Shown: positions 49,946 to 58,935, counted from the first letter of the stretch. The stretch is DNA of 64,000 nucleotides from Isoptericola sp044389085 (GCF_044389085.1 NZ_JBIRXP010000005.1:186001-250000), one strand, 5' to 3'. Numbers and translations are program-made. The notes: generated from the sequence alone by a model not told the origin.

Positions 49946-50785
49946 ATGAGCGTCACCGAACCCGGAACCGTCCCCGTCGAGCTGCTCGAGACGGTCCGCA
50001 CCAAGCACCGCGCCGTGTGGGAGTCGGGCGACTATCCCGCGGTCGCGGACCAGGTCATCCCGTCACTGGGCGCCGTCCTCGTCGAGGCGTGCGACGTCGG
50101 GCCGGGCGACCGGGTGCTCGACGTCGCGGCCGGCTCCGGCAACGCGTCGATCCCCGCCGCGCTGGCGGGCGCCGACGTCGTCGCCACCGACCTCTCTCCC
50201 GAGCTGCTCGAGGCGGGACGCCGGCGCGCCGCGGACCAGGGCGCCACGCTGCGGTGGGAGCCGGCCGACGCGCACGCGCTCCCGTTCGACGACGGCGCGT
50301 TCGACGTCACCCTCTCGTGCGTGGGCGTGATGTTCGCGCCCTTCCACCAGCTCGCGGCGAGCGAGCTCGTCCGCGTGACCCGGGCCGGCGGCACGATCGG
50401 CGACATCGCCTGGACGCCGACCGGGTTCATCGGCGAGATGTTCGCGACGCTCAGGCCGTACGCGCCCCCGCCTCCGCCCGGCGCCCTCCCGCCGCCGCTG
50501 TGGGGCACCGAGGAGCACGTGCGGGCGCTGCTCGGCGACCACGTCACCGACGTCCGGGCCGAGGTGCGCGGGCTCGTCGTCGACCGGTTCGCCGACGGCG
50601 CGGCGTTCCGCGACTTCTTCAAGGCCACCTACGGGCCGACGATCGCGACGTACCGGCACCTCGGGGACGACGACGCCCGCGCCGCGAAGCTCGACGACGC
50701 GCTCGCCGCGCTCGGCGACCGGCACCTGCGCGACGACGGCACGATGGTCTGGGACTACCTGCTGGTCCGCGCGACGCGGGCGTGA
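49946..50785 (+). CDS. SAM-dependent methyltransferase (class I, UbiE-like)
   Basis: A 279-residue methyltransferase. Motif I is VLDVAAGSGNASIPAALAGADVVATDLSPELL, motif II covers DVTLSCVGVMFAPFHQ, and motif III is LVRVTRAGGTIGDIAWT. GAAGGAG is 8 bases before the ATG. It is the divergent partner of the HxlR gene and probably inducible. The Pro-rich loop PPPPPGALPPPLWG is unusual but lies in a variable region. Substrate unknown. Confidence 0.86.
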   Translation: MSVTEPGTVPVELLETVRTKHRAVWESGDYPAVADQVIPSLGAVLVEACDVGPGDRVLDVAAGSGNASIPAALAGADVVATDLSPELLEAGRRRAADQGATLRWEPADAHALPFDDGAFDVTLSCVGVMFAPFHQLAASELVRVTRAGGTIGDIAWTPTGFIGEMFATLRPYAPPPPPGALPPPLWGTEEHVRALLGDHVTDVRAEVRGLVVDRFADGAAFRDFFKATYGPTIATYRHLGDDDARAAKLDDALAALGDRHLRDDGTMVWDYLLVRATRA

Positions 50786-50805
50786 ACCCGCGCGCCCGTC
50801 CGACG

Positions 50806-51570
50806 TCATCCCGCGTCGAGGAGGCGCTGACGGACGCGGTCGAGCTCCGCGTCCGTCACGCCGTGCGCGCGCAGGTAGCGCGCCGGATCCACGCCGTCGA
50901 GGAAGTCCTCCAGGGCGGCGGCGACGTCGTCGCACCACGCGGCGAGCTCGTCGGGGCCACGGTGCGGCTCGTCCCAGCCGGGCTCCGTGGCGCCGCGCTC
51001 GTTGTTGGTGCGCACGGCCAGCAGGTAGTCGGCGACGATCGCGTCGCGCGGCACGTCCACCAGGGTCAGGAGGAGGGCGGTGATCATGCCGGTCCGGTCG
51101 CGCCCGCCCGCGCAGTGGTAGACGACGGCGCCCTCGGGCGCGGCGGCGAACGTGCAGAAGACGTCGGCGACGAGGTCGGGCCACCGCTCCAGCACGGTCG
51201 CGTAGTAGCGCGGGGTGTCGAGGTGCGGCGCCCAGGCGGCCATGAACTCCGCGTCGTCCGGGTCCTCGACGGGGTGGTGGTGCCGCGTCACCGACGGCGG
51301 CAGCTCCAGCGGCTCGATCTCGGCCGCGTTGCGCAGGTCGACGACGGTGCGGACCCCGGCAGCGGCCATCGCGGTGAGCCCGTCGGGCCCCGCCGTGTCG
51401 AGCCGCGACGTGCGGAAGAATCGCCCTGCGCGGGTGCGACCGCCGTCGGCGGTGGACAGCCCGCCGAGGTCGCGGGCGTTCGGCAGCGCGCCCCAGCGCA
51501 CCGCCCGGGGGTCGTGCGGGGATGCACCGAGGGCGGCGTCGGCGGGTGAGGTACCGAGCGGGATCGTCAC
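50806..51570 (-). CDS. Tyrosine-protein phosphatase (PTP, lipid/protein type)
   Basis: A 254-residue phosphatase of the DSP-PTPase-like family often annotated as tyrosine/serine protein phosphatase. The N-terminal signature is LPNARDLGGL, and the P-loop CX5R is HCAGGRDRTG with C153 and R159. It resembles PtpB-like enzymes acting on phosphotyrosine or phosphoinositides. Solitary, convergent with the methyltransferase. GTG start. Confidence 0.88.
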   Translation of the reverse strand: MTIPLGTSPADAALGASPHDPRAVRWGALPNARDLGGLSTADGGRTRAGRFFRTSRLDTAGPDGLTAMAAAGVRTVVDLRNAAEIEPLELPPSVTRHHHPVEDPDDAEFMAAWAPHLDTPRYYATVLERWPDLVADVFCTFAAAPEGAVVYHCAGGRDRTGMITALLLTLVDVPRDAIVADYLLAVRTNNERGATEPGWDEPHRGPDELAAWCDDVAAALEDFLDGVDPARYLRAHGVTDAELDRVRQRLLDAG

Positions 51571-51739
51571 GGGCGCCAGGCAAGCACACGTGGTCGGCGG
51601 CGCGTACTAGGCTCGACGGCGGATCACGGGCACGACTCTGGCCCGTCGGCGCGACCCGGACTGTGGGCCGCGGTTCCACCGGCGCGAGATGGCGCGCCGT
51701 CGGACGACGACACAGACACGACACCTCTGGAGCTTTCCC

Positions 51740-52777
51740 GTGCCCCGCCTCCCTCGCGCCACCGTGCCCGGCGCCGCCCTGCTCGCCCTGTCCTTCGTCG
51801 CCCTCGCGGGCTGCGCCCAGGACCCCGCCGACGCCGCGCCGTCGGCGGCCGCCTCGTCCGGCGGGTCCTCGGACGGCACCGCCTACCCCCTCACGCTCGA
51901 CAACTGCGGCGTCGAGACCACCGTCGACGCCGCGCCGCAGCGCGTCGTGACGATCAAGTCGAGCACCACGGAGATGCTGCTCGCGCTCGGCCTCGGCGAC
52001 CGCATCGTCGGCTCGGCGTTCCTCGACGGGCCCGTCCCCGACTCGCTGGCCGAGACCGCCGCCGACGTGCCCGCCGTCGCCGAGCCCATGGCCGAGCAGG
52101 TGCCCGGCGCGGAGGCCGTGCTCGGCCTCGAGCCCGACCTCGTCTACGCCGGCTGGGAGTCCAACCTCACCGCTGACGGCGCGGGCGACCGCGAGACGCT
52201 GGCGAAGCTCGGCGTCGCGACCTACGTCTCCCCCGCCGCCTGCAAGGCCCCCGAGTACATGCCCGACCCGCTGACCTTCGACGACGTCTTCGCCGAGATC
52301 GACGAGGTGGGCGAGGTCTTCGACGCCGCCGAGGCCGCCGACGACCTGGTCGCGACGCAGCAGGACGCGCTCGCGTCGGTCACCCCCGACGACCGAGGCC
52401 TCACCGCGCTCTGGTACTCCTCGGGCGACGACATCCCGTACGTCGGGGCCGGCATCGGCGCGCCGCAGATGATCATGGACGCCGTCGGGCTGGAGAACGT
52501 CGCCGGCGACGTGCACGACACGTGGACGTCGTTCTCGTGGGAGCAGGCGATCGACGCCGACCCGGACGTCATCGTCCTGGTCGACGCCACGTGGAACAGC
52601 GCCGAGCAGAAGATCGAGCGGCTGGAGTCCAACCCCGCCACGGCGCGCATGTCCGCCGTGCAGGAGGGCCGCTACCTCACCGTGCCGTTCCCGGCGACGG
52701 AGGCGGGCGTGCGCAACGTCGACGCCGTCGTCGACCTCGCCGCACAGCTCGACGGGCTGGAGGGGCTCGGACGGTGA
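51740..52777 (+). CDS. ABC transporter substrate-binding lipoprotein, proposed F420-0 transporter
   Basis: A 345-residue cluster A-II (BtuF/FepB-type) binding protein. The lipobox LSFVALAGC ends at C25. The mature domain has RVVTIKSSTTEMLLALGLGDRIVG, PDLVYAGWESNLTADGAGDRETL and ACKAPEYMPDPLTFDDVFAEI. These phrases resemble the actinobacterial family proposed to bind 7,8-didemethyl-8-hydroxy-5-deazariboflavin-derived F420-0. That substrate is a published proposal and is not shown here; siderophore or cobamide uptake is the alternative. I choose GTG 51740 with GGAG 8 bases upstream. Confidence 0.82.
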   Translation: MPRLPRATVPGAALLALSFVALAGCAQDPADAAPSAAASSGGSSDGTAYPLTLDNCGVETTVDAAPQRVVTIKSSTTEMLLALGLGDRIVGSAFLDGPVPDSLAETAADVPAVAEPMAEQVPGAEAVLGLEPDLVYAGWESNLTADGAGDRETLAKLGVATYVSPAACKAPEYMPDPLTFDDVFAEIDEVGEVFDAAEAADDLVATQQDALASVTPDDRGLTALWYSSGDDIPYVGAGIGAPQMIMDAVGLENVAGDVHDTWTSFSWEQAIDADPDVIVLVDATWNSAEQKIERLESNPATARMSAVQEGRYLTVPFPATEAGVRNVDAVVDLAAQLDGLEGLGR

Positions 52778-53862
52778 CGACGACCCGGCAGGTCGAGACC
52801 GCCACGACGAGCGCCCCCGCGCCGCCGTCCGCGACGCCTCGCGCGCGCCGCGGCGCCGCCTGGTGGCTGCCGGCGTCGGTCGTGGTGCTGGTCGCGACCG
52901 TCCTGGTCACGGTGACCGTCGGGCCGGCCGACCTCTCCGTCGCGGACGTGTGGCGCTCGATCGCGACGCACGTCGGGCTCGGCGGCGTGCTCGGCCTCGA
53001 GCCGCTCGACGCGCTGCCCGACGGGATGGTCTGGGAGCTGCGGCTGCCGCGCGTGCTGACCGCCGCGGCGGTCGGTGCCGGGCTCGCGGTGTGCGGCGTC
53101 GTCATGCAGTCCCTCACGCGCAACCCGCTCGCGGACCCCTACCTGCTGGGCCTGTCGTCCGGGGCGTCGCTGGGCGCCGTGCTGGTGCTCGTCGCCGGGC
53201 TCACGGTGCTGCTGCCGGTCGCGGCGTTCGGCGGTGCCGTCGCGGCGCTCGCCGCCGCTCTCGCGCTGGCCGGGGCGATCGGCACGATCACCCCGACCCG
53301 CACCGTGCTCGCGGGGCTCGCCGTGAGCCAGCTCGCCGCGGCGGCGACGAGCTTCGTCATCTTCTGGTCCGCGACCGGCGACTCGTACCGCGAGATCCTG
53401 TCGTGGCTCATGGGGTCGGTGGCCGGGGCGACGTGGACGTCGGTCGCGATCACGGGCGTCGCCGTGCTGGTGCTGGGCACCCTGCTCGCCTCGACCGGCT
53501 CGATCCTCGACGCGTTCACCTTCGGCGACACCGCCGCTGCCACGCTCGGCGTGCCCGTCGCGCGGGTGCGGTGGCTGCTCCTGGTGGGCGTCGCGCTGCT
53601 CACCGGCGCCCTGGTCTCCCAGAGCGGGTCGATCGGTTTCGTCGGGCTGATCCTGCCGCACGCCGTACGGCTGCTGACGGGCGCGCGGCACCGGCTGCTG
53701 CTGCCGTTGTCCGCGCTGTGCGGGGCGTCGTTCCTCGTCTGGGCGGACACCCTGGCCCGCACGGTGTTCGCGCCGCGCGAGGTCCCCGTCGGCATCGTCA
53801 CGGCGGCGATCGGCGCGCCGGTGTTCGCCCTGCTGCTGTGGCGCGGACGGAGGCTCGCATGA
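52774..53862 (+). CDS. FecCD-type ABC transporter permease
   Basis: A 362-residue permease with about nine or ten TM helices. BtuC/FecCD motifs are LRLPRVLTAAAVGAGLAVCGVVMQSLTRNPLADPYLLGLSSGASLGAVL and SQSGSIGFVGLILPHAVRLLTGARHRLLLPLSALCGASFL. The GTG start overlaps the binding-protein stop (GTGA), and its own stop overlaps the ATPase start. Membrane component of the same importer. Confidence 0.92.
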   Translation: MTTTRQVETATTSAPAPPSATPRARRGAAWWLPASVVVLVATVLVTVTVGPADLSVADVWRSIATHVGLGGVLGLEPLDALPDGMVWELRLPRVLTAAAVGAGLAVCGVVMQSLTRNPLADPYLLGLSSGASLGAVLVLVAGLTVLLPVAAFGGAVAALAAALALAGAIGTITPTRTVLAGLAVSQLAAAATSFVIFWSATGDSYREILSWLMGSVAGATWTSVAITGVAVLVLGTLLASTGSILDAFTFGDTAAATLGVPVARVRWLLLVGVALLTGALVSQSGSIGFVGLILPHAVRLLTGARHRLLLPLSALCGASFLVWADTLARTVFAPREVPVGIVTAAIGAPVFALLLWRGRRLA

Positions 53863-54743
53863 CCACCGAGGCCCGCACGGACGCCCGCACGAGGTCCCGC
53901 GGCGTCGCCCGCGCCGACGACGCCCCGGGCGTGGCGAGGGCGGCCGACGGCCTCGACGCGGCCCGCGTCTCCTGGGCGACGGCAGGCCGCCTCATCCTCG
54001 ACGGCGTGGACGTCACCGCCCCGGCGGGCGCGGTCAGCGGCCTCCTGGGCCCCAACGGGTCGGGCAAGTCGACGCTGCTGCGCGTGCTCGCGGGGGTCCA
54101 GCCGCCGTCGGGGGCCGGTGCGTCGGGTGGGGACGCGGCCCGGGTGGTGTTCGCCGGGGACGACCTGCTCGCGCTGCCGCGCCGCCGTCGCGCGCGGACG
54201 CTCGCGTTCGTCGAGCAGGAGGCGTCCACCGACCTGCCGGTCACCGTGCTGGACGCCGTCCTGCTCGGGCGCATCCCGCACCGGTCGCTGCTGGCCGGCG
54301 ACTCGGCGGACGACCGCACCGCCGCCCGGCGGGCCCTCGACGTGGTCGGTGCGGGCCACCTGGCGGACCGCGAGGTCACGACCCTCTCCGGCGGCGAGCG
54401 CCAGCGCGTGCACATGGCCCGGGCGCTGGCGCAGGAGCCCGCCCTGATCCTGCTGGACGAGCCGACCAACCATCTCGACATCGCCGCCCAGCTCGACGCG
54501 CTGCGCGTGCTGCGCGAGCTCGCCGACCGCGGCGTCACCGTGCTGGCGGCGCTGCACGACCTGCAGCTCGCCGCCCAGCACTGCGACCACGTGGTGCTGC
54601 TCGCGGACGGCCGCGTCGTGGCGGCGGGCGACGTGCGCGACGTCCTCGTGCCCGACGTCCTCGACCCGGTCTACGGCGTGCGCACGGAGGTGCTCACCCA
54701 CCCGCGCACGGGTCGCCCGGTGCTGACGTTCTCCCGGGGATGA
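53859..54743 (+). CDS. ABC transporter ATP-binding protein (FecE/BtuD type)
   Basis: A 294-residue ATPase. Walker A is GPNGSGKSTLLRVLAG, Q-loop FVEQEA, signature LSGGERQRVHMARALAQ, Walker B LILLDEPTNHLD, and the switch histidine is in LAALHDLQLAAQHCDHVV. The first 30 residues are an unrelated Ala/Arg-rich extension. Completes the binding protein-permease-ATPase import system. Confidence 0.93.
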   Translation: MTTEARTDARTRSRGVARADDAPGVARAADGLDAARVSWATAGRLILDGVDVTAPAGAVSGLLGPNGSGKSTLLRVLAGVQPPSGAGASGGDAARVVFAGDDLLALPRRRRARTLAFVEQEASTDLPVTVLDAVLLGRIPHRSLLAGDSADDRTAARRALDVVGAGHLADREVTTLSGGERQRVHMARALAQEPALILLDEPTNHLDIAAQLDALRVLRELADRGVTVLAALHDLQLAAQHCDHVVLLADGRVVAAGDVRDVLVPDVLDPVYGVRTEVLTHPRTGRPVLTFSRG

Positions 54744-54746
54744 CCG

Positions 54747-55235
54747 CTACCGCCGGCCGAGCTCGATCGCCGGGCAGCGGTCCATGACCATGTCGAGGCC
54801 GGCGGCCAGCACCCGGGCGGCGGCCTCCTCGTCGATGACGCCGAGCTGGAACCACACCGCCTTCGCGCCGATCGCGATCGCCTCGTCGGCGACGGCCCCG
54901 GCGAGCTCGGAGCGGACGAACACGTCGACCACGTCGACCGGGAACGGGATGTCGGCGAGGCTCGCGTAGCCCTGCTCACCGTGCACCGTCTCGGCGCTCG
55001 GGTGCACGGGCACGATCCGCTTGCCCGCGCGCTGCAGGACCCCGGCGACGCCGTACGCCGCGCGCTCGGTGTTCGTGGACAGGCCGACGACGGCCCAGGT
55101 GGTGGTCTCGTCGAGGACGCGGTCGATCGTGGCCTCGACGCCGGCGGTGGTCTCGGTGGCCTCTGGCGTGCTCATGCCTCGTCCAACCGGCACCTCGATC
55201 GGCCTGTTCCAGTCCCGCGGGTCCCTGATCCTCAT
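54747..55235 (-). CDS. CoA-binding domain protein (YccU-like)
   Basis: A 162-residue Rossmann protein of the CoA_binding_2 family: TTWAVVGLSTNTERAAYGVAGVLQRAGKRIVPVHPSAETVHGEQGYASLADIPFPVDVVDVFVRSE, then KAVWFQLGVIDEEAAARVLAAGLDMVMDRCPAIEL. Function unknown; the family resembles the succinyl-CoA synthetase alpha N-domain. GAGGGGG lies 5 bases before the ATG at 55235. It ends 3 bases from the convergent ATPase stop. Confidence 0.88.
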   Translation of the reverse strand: MRIRDPRDWNRPIEVPVGRGMSTPEATETTAGVEATIDRVLDETTTWAVVGLSTNTERAAYGVAGVLQRAGKRIVPVHPSAETVHGEQGYASLADIPFPVDVVDVFVRSELAGAVADEAIAIGAKAVWFQLGVIDEEAAARVLAAGLDMVMDRCPAIELGRR

Positions 55236-55269
55236 GCGTTCCCCCTCGTCGTCCGATCCGTTCGTGCGG

Positions 55270-55731
55270 TCACGCCATCGCCAGCGCCACGCCCGCGAGC
55301 GCGCACGACACCGCGCAGGCGATGGTCCGCACGTGGTTGAGCCGGCTCCAGGGCCGGTCGAACGCGACCCATCCGGCGGCGTCGCGGTGCACCATGAGGG
55401 CGTTGTTCAGCGGCACGTTGCCGCCCGCCGTCACCCCCAGCATGCCCACGACCACGACGACCGCGCTCGCGACGACCAGCCATGCGCCGTCGTGCCCGGC
55501 GACGAGACCCACCAGCGCGGTGGCGACCGGGACCACCAGGGCCGCGCCGAAGAGCGCCATGAAGGGCGGGCGGACGGCGTCGGTGTTGATCGCCGCCATG
55601 GCCGCGGCCGCGTCGGCGGGGTCGAGCCGGCGCAGGCCCGCGACGACGAAGGTCGAGAACGCCGCGAACACCCCGCCCGCCAGGCCGGTGACCAGGGCGG
55701 TCAGCACGAGGAGCACGTCCCAGAGGTCCAT
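55270..55731 (-). CDS. DUF1772-family membrane protein
   Basis: A 153-residue protein with four hydrophobic helices. LTALVTGLAGGVFAAFSTFVVAGLRRLDPADAAAAMAAINTDAV and VPLNNALMV match the DUF1772 (anthrone oxygenase-like) group, whose NxxLN element is present. Enzymatic role unproven. It is 34 bases from the CoA-binding gene and 48 bases from the divergent nitroreductase. Confidence 0.8.
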   Translation of the reverse strand: MDLWDVLLVLTALVTGLAGGVFAAFSTFVVAGLRRLDPADAAAAMAAINTDAVRPPFMALFGAALVVPVATALVGLVAGHDGAWLVVASAVVVVVGMLGVTAGGNVPLNNALMVHRDAAGWVAFDRPWSRLNHVRTIACAVSCALAGVALAMA

Positions 55732-55779
55732 GAGCCCATCCAACCAGCGGGAGCGGCGCAAGCGCAGCAGGATGGGCCC

Positions 55780-56250
55780 ATGCCCGTTCCTCCCGTCGTC
55801 GCCAGGGCGACGAGGCGCTTCAACCCGTACGCCCTCAAGGTGAGCTCGCGCGTACCGCCGTGGGCCACGCTGCACCACGTCGGTCGCACGAGCGGCCGCG
55901 AGTACCACACCCCCGTGGTCGCGTTCGCGGCCCGGGCGCCGATCGACACCCGGGTCGCCCGGTCCGGCGACCCCGTGGAGATCGGCGAGTACCGCGACGT
56001 CCTCGTCCTCACGCCGTTGCCCTGGGGGCCGGACGTCGACTGGTGCCGCAACGTGCGCGCCGCCGGCTCGTACCGCCTCACTCGTAAGGGGGTCGACTAT
56101 CGGGCGGACCAGCTGCGCGTCGTGGACGCCGACGAGGCCCGCGGGATGCTCGGCGGCCTCGCCGGCACGGCGACGGGCCTGATCGGCATCGAGCAGTTCC
56201 TCGTCGGTCGGCTCAGCCGCTGGCCGGCGGGCGGCCCGGGGCGCGCCTGA
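55780..56250 (+). CDS. Deazaflavin (F420)-dependent nitroreductase family protein
   Basis: A 156-residue DUF385/Ddn-like split-barrel protein. The family core reads WATLHHVGRTSGREYHTPVVAFAA, then VLTPLPWGPDVDWCRNVRAAGSYRLTRKGVDY, corresponding to the GRxSGRxRxTPV and WYRN-A-G motifs. Start ATG 55780 follows AGGA. It lies 1 kb from the proposed F420-0 ABC transporter, which fits a shared cofactor theme. Substrate unknown. Confidence 0.82.
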   Translation: MPVPPVVARATRRFNPYALKVSSRVPPWATLHHVGRTSGREYHTPVVAFAARAPIDTRVARSGDPVEIGEYRDVLVLTPLPWGPDVDWCRNVRAAGSYRLTRKGVDYRADQLRVVDADEARGMLGGLAGTATGLIGIEQFLVGRLSRWPAGGPGRA

Positions 56251-56408
56251 CGCACCGGTCCTGATCGCGGAGGCCCGGGCACGGTGGGCCGCCCGCCCGG
56301 CCGGGGTGCGGCGTCAGGGGACCCCCCGGGCGATCGCGACGCGTCCAGGGTCCCTTTCAGGGGCCTCCCTGTGCTGTGACGCCGGTCACGCACCGTACGT
56401 TCGACGGC

Positions 56409-57374
56409 ATGATCGAGGCACAGGGTCTGTCCAAGAGCTACGGGAACAAGGCCGCCGTCGACCGCGTCACCTTCACGGTGCGGCCCGGCGTCGTCACCGG
56501 CTTCCTCGGCCCCAACGGGGCGGGCAAGTCCACCACCATGCGCATGATCATGGGGCTCGACCGGCCCTCCGCGGGCTCGGTCACCGTCAACGGCCGCCCG
56601 TACGCGCGGCACAGCTCCCCCCTCACCGAGGTGGGAGCGCTGCTCGAGGCGCGCGCCGTCCATCCGGGCCGCACGGCGCGGGCGCACCTGCGCGCGCTGG
56701 CCGCCACGCACGGCATCCCCGACCGGCGCGTCGACGAGGTGATCGACCTGACCGGCCTGGCCTCGGTGGCCCGCAAGCGGGTCGGCGGGTTCTCGCTCGG
56801 CATGGGCCAGCGGCTCGGCATCGCGTCAGCCCTGCTGGGCGACCCGCGCACCCTCATCCTCGACGAGCCCGTCAACGGCCTCGACCCCGAGGGTGTGCTG
56901 TGGGTGCGGCGGCTCGCGCGGAGCCTCGCGGCCGAGGGCCGCACCGTCTTCCTGTCCAGCCACCTCATGAGCGAGCTGGCGCTCACCGCCGACCACGTCA
57001 TCGTCATCGGGCGCGGCCGCATCCTCGCCGACGCGCCCGTGCGGGACGTCGTCGAGGCCGCGTCGCGGCGCGCGGTCACGGTGCGCACCGCTGTCCCGTC
57101 CGCGCTGCGCACCGCCGTGGAGCGCGCGGGCGGCGCGGTCGCCGTGCCCGACGTCGCGCACGAGGGGACGCTCGAGGTCACCGGCCTCGACGCCGCCGCG
57201 ATCGGCGAGATCGCGCTCACCGCCGGGGTCGCCCTGCACGAGCTGACCCCGGTGGCCTCGACCCTCGAGGACGCCTACCTGGAGCTCACGTCCGACGCCG
57301 TCGAGTACCGCACCGACGACCCCTCCGGCCCGCTGGCGACGGCCGGCACGACACGCACAGGAGACCAGCGATGA
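56409..57374 (+). CDS. ABC transporter ATP-binding protein (multidrug/bacitracin type)
   Basis: A 321-residue ATPase. Walker A is GPNGAGKSTTMRMIMGL, signature FSLGMGQRLGIASALL, Walker B LILDEPVNGLDPEG, H-switch SSHLMSELALTADHV. The C-terminal about 90 residues form the accessory domain of the DrrA/CcmA branch. The GTG at 56376 is a longer alternative start; MIEAQGLSKSYG at 56409 is the usual family start. It overlaps the permease ATG. Confidence 0.93.
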   Translation: MIEAQGLSKSYGNKAAVDRVTFTVRPGVVTGFLGPNGAGKSTTMRMIMGLDRPSAGSVTVNGRPYARHSSPLTEVGALLEARAVHPGRTARAHLRALAATHGIPDRRVDEVIDLTGLASVARKRVGGFSLGMGQRLGIASALLGDPRTLILDEPVNGLDPEGVLWVRRLARSLAAEGRTVFLSSHLMSELALTADHVIVIGRGRILADAPVRDVVEAASRRAVTVRTAVPSALRTAVERAGGAVAVPDVAHEGTLEVTGLDAAAIGEIALTAGVALHELTPVASTLEDAYLELTSDAVEYRTDDPSGPLATAGTTRTGDQR

Positions 57375-58237
57375 GCGCCACCACCTCCCTCGACGTCGAC
57401 CGGGACGAGCGGGCGGCGTCCGCAGGAACCCGGGTGACCTTCGCCCACGTGCTGCGCTCGGAGTGGCTGAAGCTGTGGTCGCTGCGCTCGACCTGGTGGG
57501 GCGTCGTCCTCACGGTCGTGCTCATGGCCGGGCTGGCCGTGCTGATGGCGTCGGCCCTGGGTTCGGCCGCGACGTCGCCCGACATGCAGCAGACGATGAG
57601 CGCCGACCCGCGCCTCGCCGCCCCGAGCGGCACCACGGCCGTGACCTTCGGGTACGGGTTCGCGCAGCTGACCGTGGCGGTGCTCGCCGTCCTGACCATC
57701 ACCGGCGAGCACTCGACGGGCATGATCCGGGCGACCTTCGCGGCCGTCCCGCGACGGCTGCCCGTGCTGGCCGCCAAGCTCCTCGTCGTCGCGGCGACGA
57801 CGGCGGTCCTGGCGGTGGTCGGCCTGGCCGCCGCATGGCTCGCCACGGCGTCCTCCCTGTCCGCCGACGGGCTCGCCGTGGACCTGTCCGCCGGCGAGCA
57901 GCTGCGCGCGCTGGGCGGCACCGTGGCCTATCTCGTCGCGGTCGCGGCATTCTCGCTCGGGATCGGTGCCCTGTGGCGGAGCACGGCGGCGGGGATCGCC
58001 ACCGCCGTGGGTGTGCTGCTCGTGCTGCCGCTGATCTTCCAGGTGCTCGCGGGGTCGGCCGACTGGGCCCAGGACGTGTACTCCTACCTGCCGACCGTGG
58101 CCGGCGAGCGCGTCATCGCCACCGGCCCCACGCCGGACGGCCTCCTGTCGCCGGGCGCCGGGTTCGCCGTGCTGGCCGGGTACGCCGTCGCGGTCCTCGC
58201 GGCGGCCGCCGTCGCCGTCCGGCGTCGCGACGCCTGA
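57371..58237 (+). CDS. ABC-2 type transporter permease
   Basis: A 288-residue membrane protein with six TM segments (SLRSTWWGVVLTVVLMAGLAVLMASAL, FAQLTVAVLAVLTITGEHSTGMIRATFAAVPRR, LLVVAATTAVLAVVGLAAAWLA and others). ITGEHSTGMIR is characteristic of actinobacterial ABC-2 permeases paired with this ATPase type. Translationally coupled to the ATPase (ATGA). Probably exports a hydrophobic compound. Confidence 0.9.
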   Translation: MSATTSLDVDRDERAASAGTRVTFAHVLRSEWLKLWSLRSTWWGVVLTVVLMAGLAVLMASALGSAATSPDMQQTMSADPRLAAPSGTTAVTFGYGFAQLTVAVLAVLTITGEHSTGMIRATFAAVPRRLPVLAAKLLVVAATTAVLAVVGLAAAWLATASSLSADGLAVDLSAGEQLRALGGTVAYLVAVAAFSLGIGALWRSTAAGIATAVGVLLVLPLIFQVLAGSADWAQDVYSYLPTVAGERVIATGPTPDGLLSPGAGFAVLAGYAVAVLAAAAVAVRRRDA

Positions 58238-58247
58238 ACCGCTCCGT

Positions 58248-58313
58248 GAGTTCGGTCATCCGGTACGAGATCGGTAGGGATGTCGACCGATCTCGTACCG
58301 GATGACCGAGCTC
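58248..58313. repeat. Long intergenic palindrome between permease and HhH-GPD gene
   Basis: Arms of 28 bases (58248-58275 and 58286-58313) with a single mismatch and a 10-base loop. The arm contains TCATCCGGTACGAGATCGGT. It starts 10 bases after the permease stop and ends 13 bases before the next gene, filling almost the whole 89-base gap. Confidence 0.85.
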
Positions 58314-58326
58314 GCAGCGTGACAGG

Positions 58327-58932
58327 ATGAAACCCATGACGGCACAGCTCTGGATCACCGGCGACCCCGAGACGGACGCGCTGCTGAGCGACGACATGTT
58401 CGCCCTGCTCGTGGGCATGCTGCTCGACCAGCAGTACCCGATGGAGCACGCGTTCGCGGGGCCCCGCAAGATCCGCGACCGGCTCGGCAGCATCGACCCG
58501 CACGCGGTGGCGGACGCCGACCCGGACGAGTTCGTCACCCTCGCCACCACTCCCCCGGCGATCCACCGGTACGGGCGGTCGATGGCGGGCCGCGTGCAGG
58601 CGCTGGCCCGGGCGATCGTGGACGACTACGACGGCGACGTCGCGAAGCTCTGGACGGCACCCGGCGCGGAGGGTCCGGCCACCGGCGCCGAGGTGCTGGC
58701 CCGCCTGCGCGCACTGCCGGGCTTCGGCGAGCAGAAGGCCAAGATCTTCCTCGCCCTGCTGGGCAAGCAGCGCGGGATCCGGCCGGCCGGCTGGCAGGAG
58801 GCCGCGGGGCACTACGGCGACGAGGGCTCCCGCCGGTCGATCGCCGACGTCACGAGCGCCGAGTCGCTCGTCGAGGTGCGCGCGTTCAAGAAGGCGCAGA
58901 AGGCGGCGGCGAAGGCGGCGAAGCAGGGCTGA
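58327..58932 (+). CDS. HhH-GPD-type base excision repair family protein
   Basis: A 201-residue protein of the uncharacterised actinobacterial HhH-GPD family. It reads LWITGDPETDALLSDDMFALLVGMLLDQQYPMEHAFAGPRKIRDRLG, and the helix-hairpin-helix is LPGFGEQKAKIFLALLGKQ. It ends in a Lys/Ala tail. The family resembles endonuclease III-like glycosylases, but activity is unshown. A second ATG at 58336 (MTAQLW) lies 7 bases after a CAGGAT -10-like element and may be the real, leaderless start. Confidence 0.85.
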   Translation: MKPMTAQLWITGDPETDALLSDDMFALLVGMLLDQQYPMEHAFAGPRKIRDRLGSIDPHAVADADPDEFVTLATTPPAIHRYGRSMAGRVQALARAIVDDYDGDVAKLWTAPGAEGPATGAEVLARLRALPGFGEQKAKIFLALLGKQRGIRPAGWQEAAGHYGDEGSRRSIADVTSAESLVEVRAFKKAQKAAAKAAKQG

Positions 58933-58935
58933 CGG

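Noticed and set aside
51571..51739. Cobalamin riboswitch before the ABC uptake operon
   Set aside because: I found no B12-box-like conserved sequence in the 169-base leader, only short GC-rich inverted segments.
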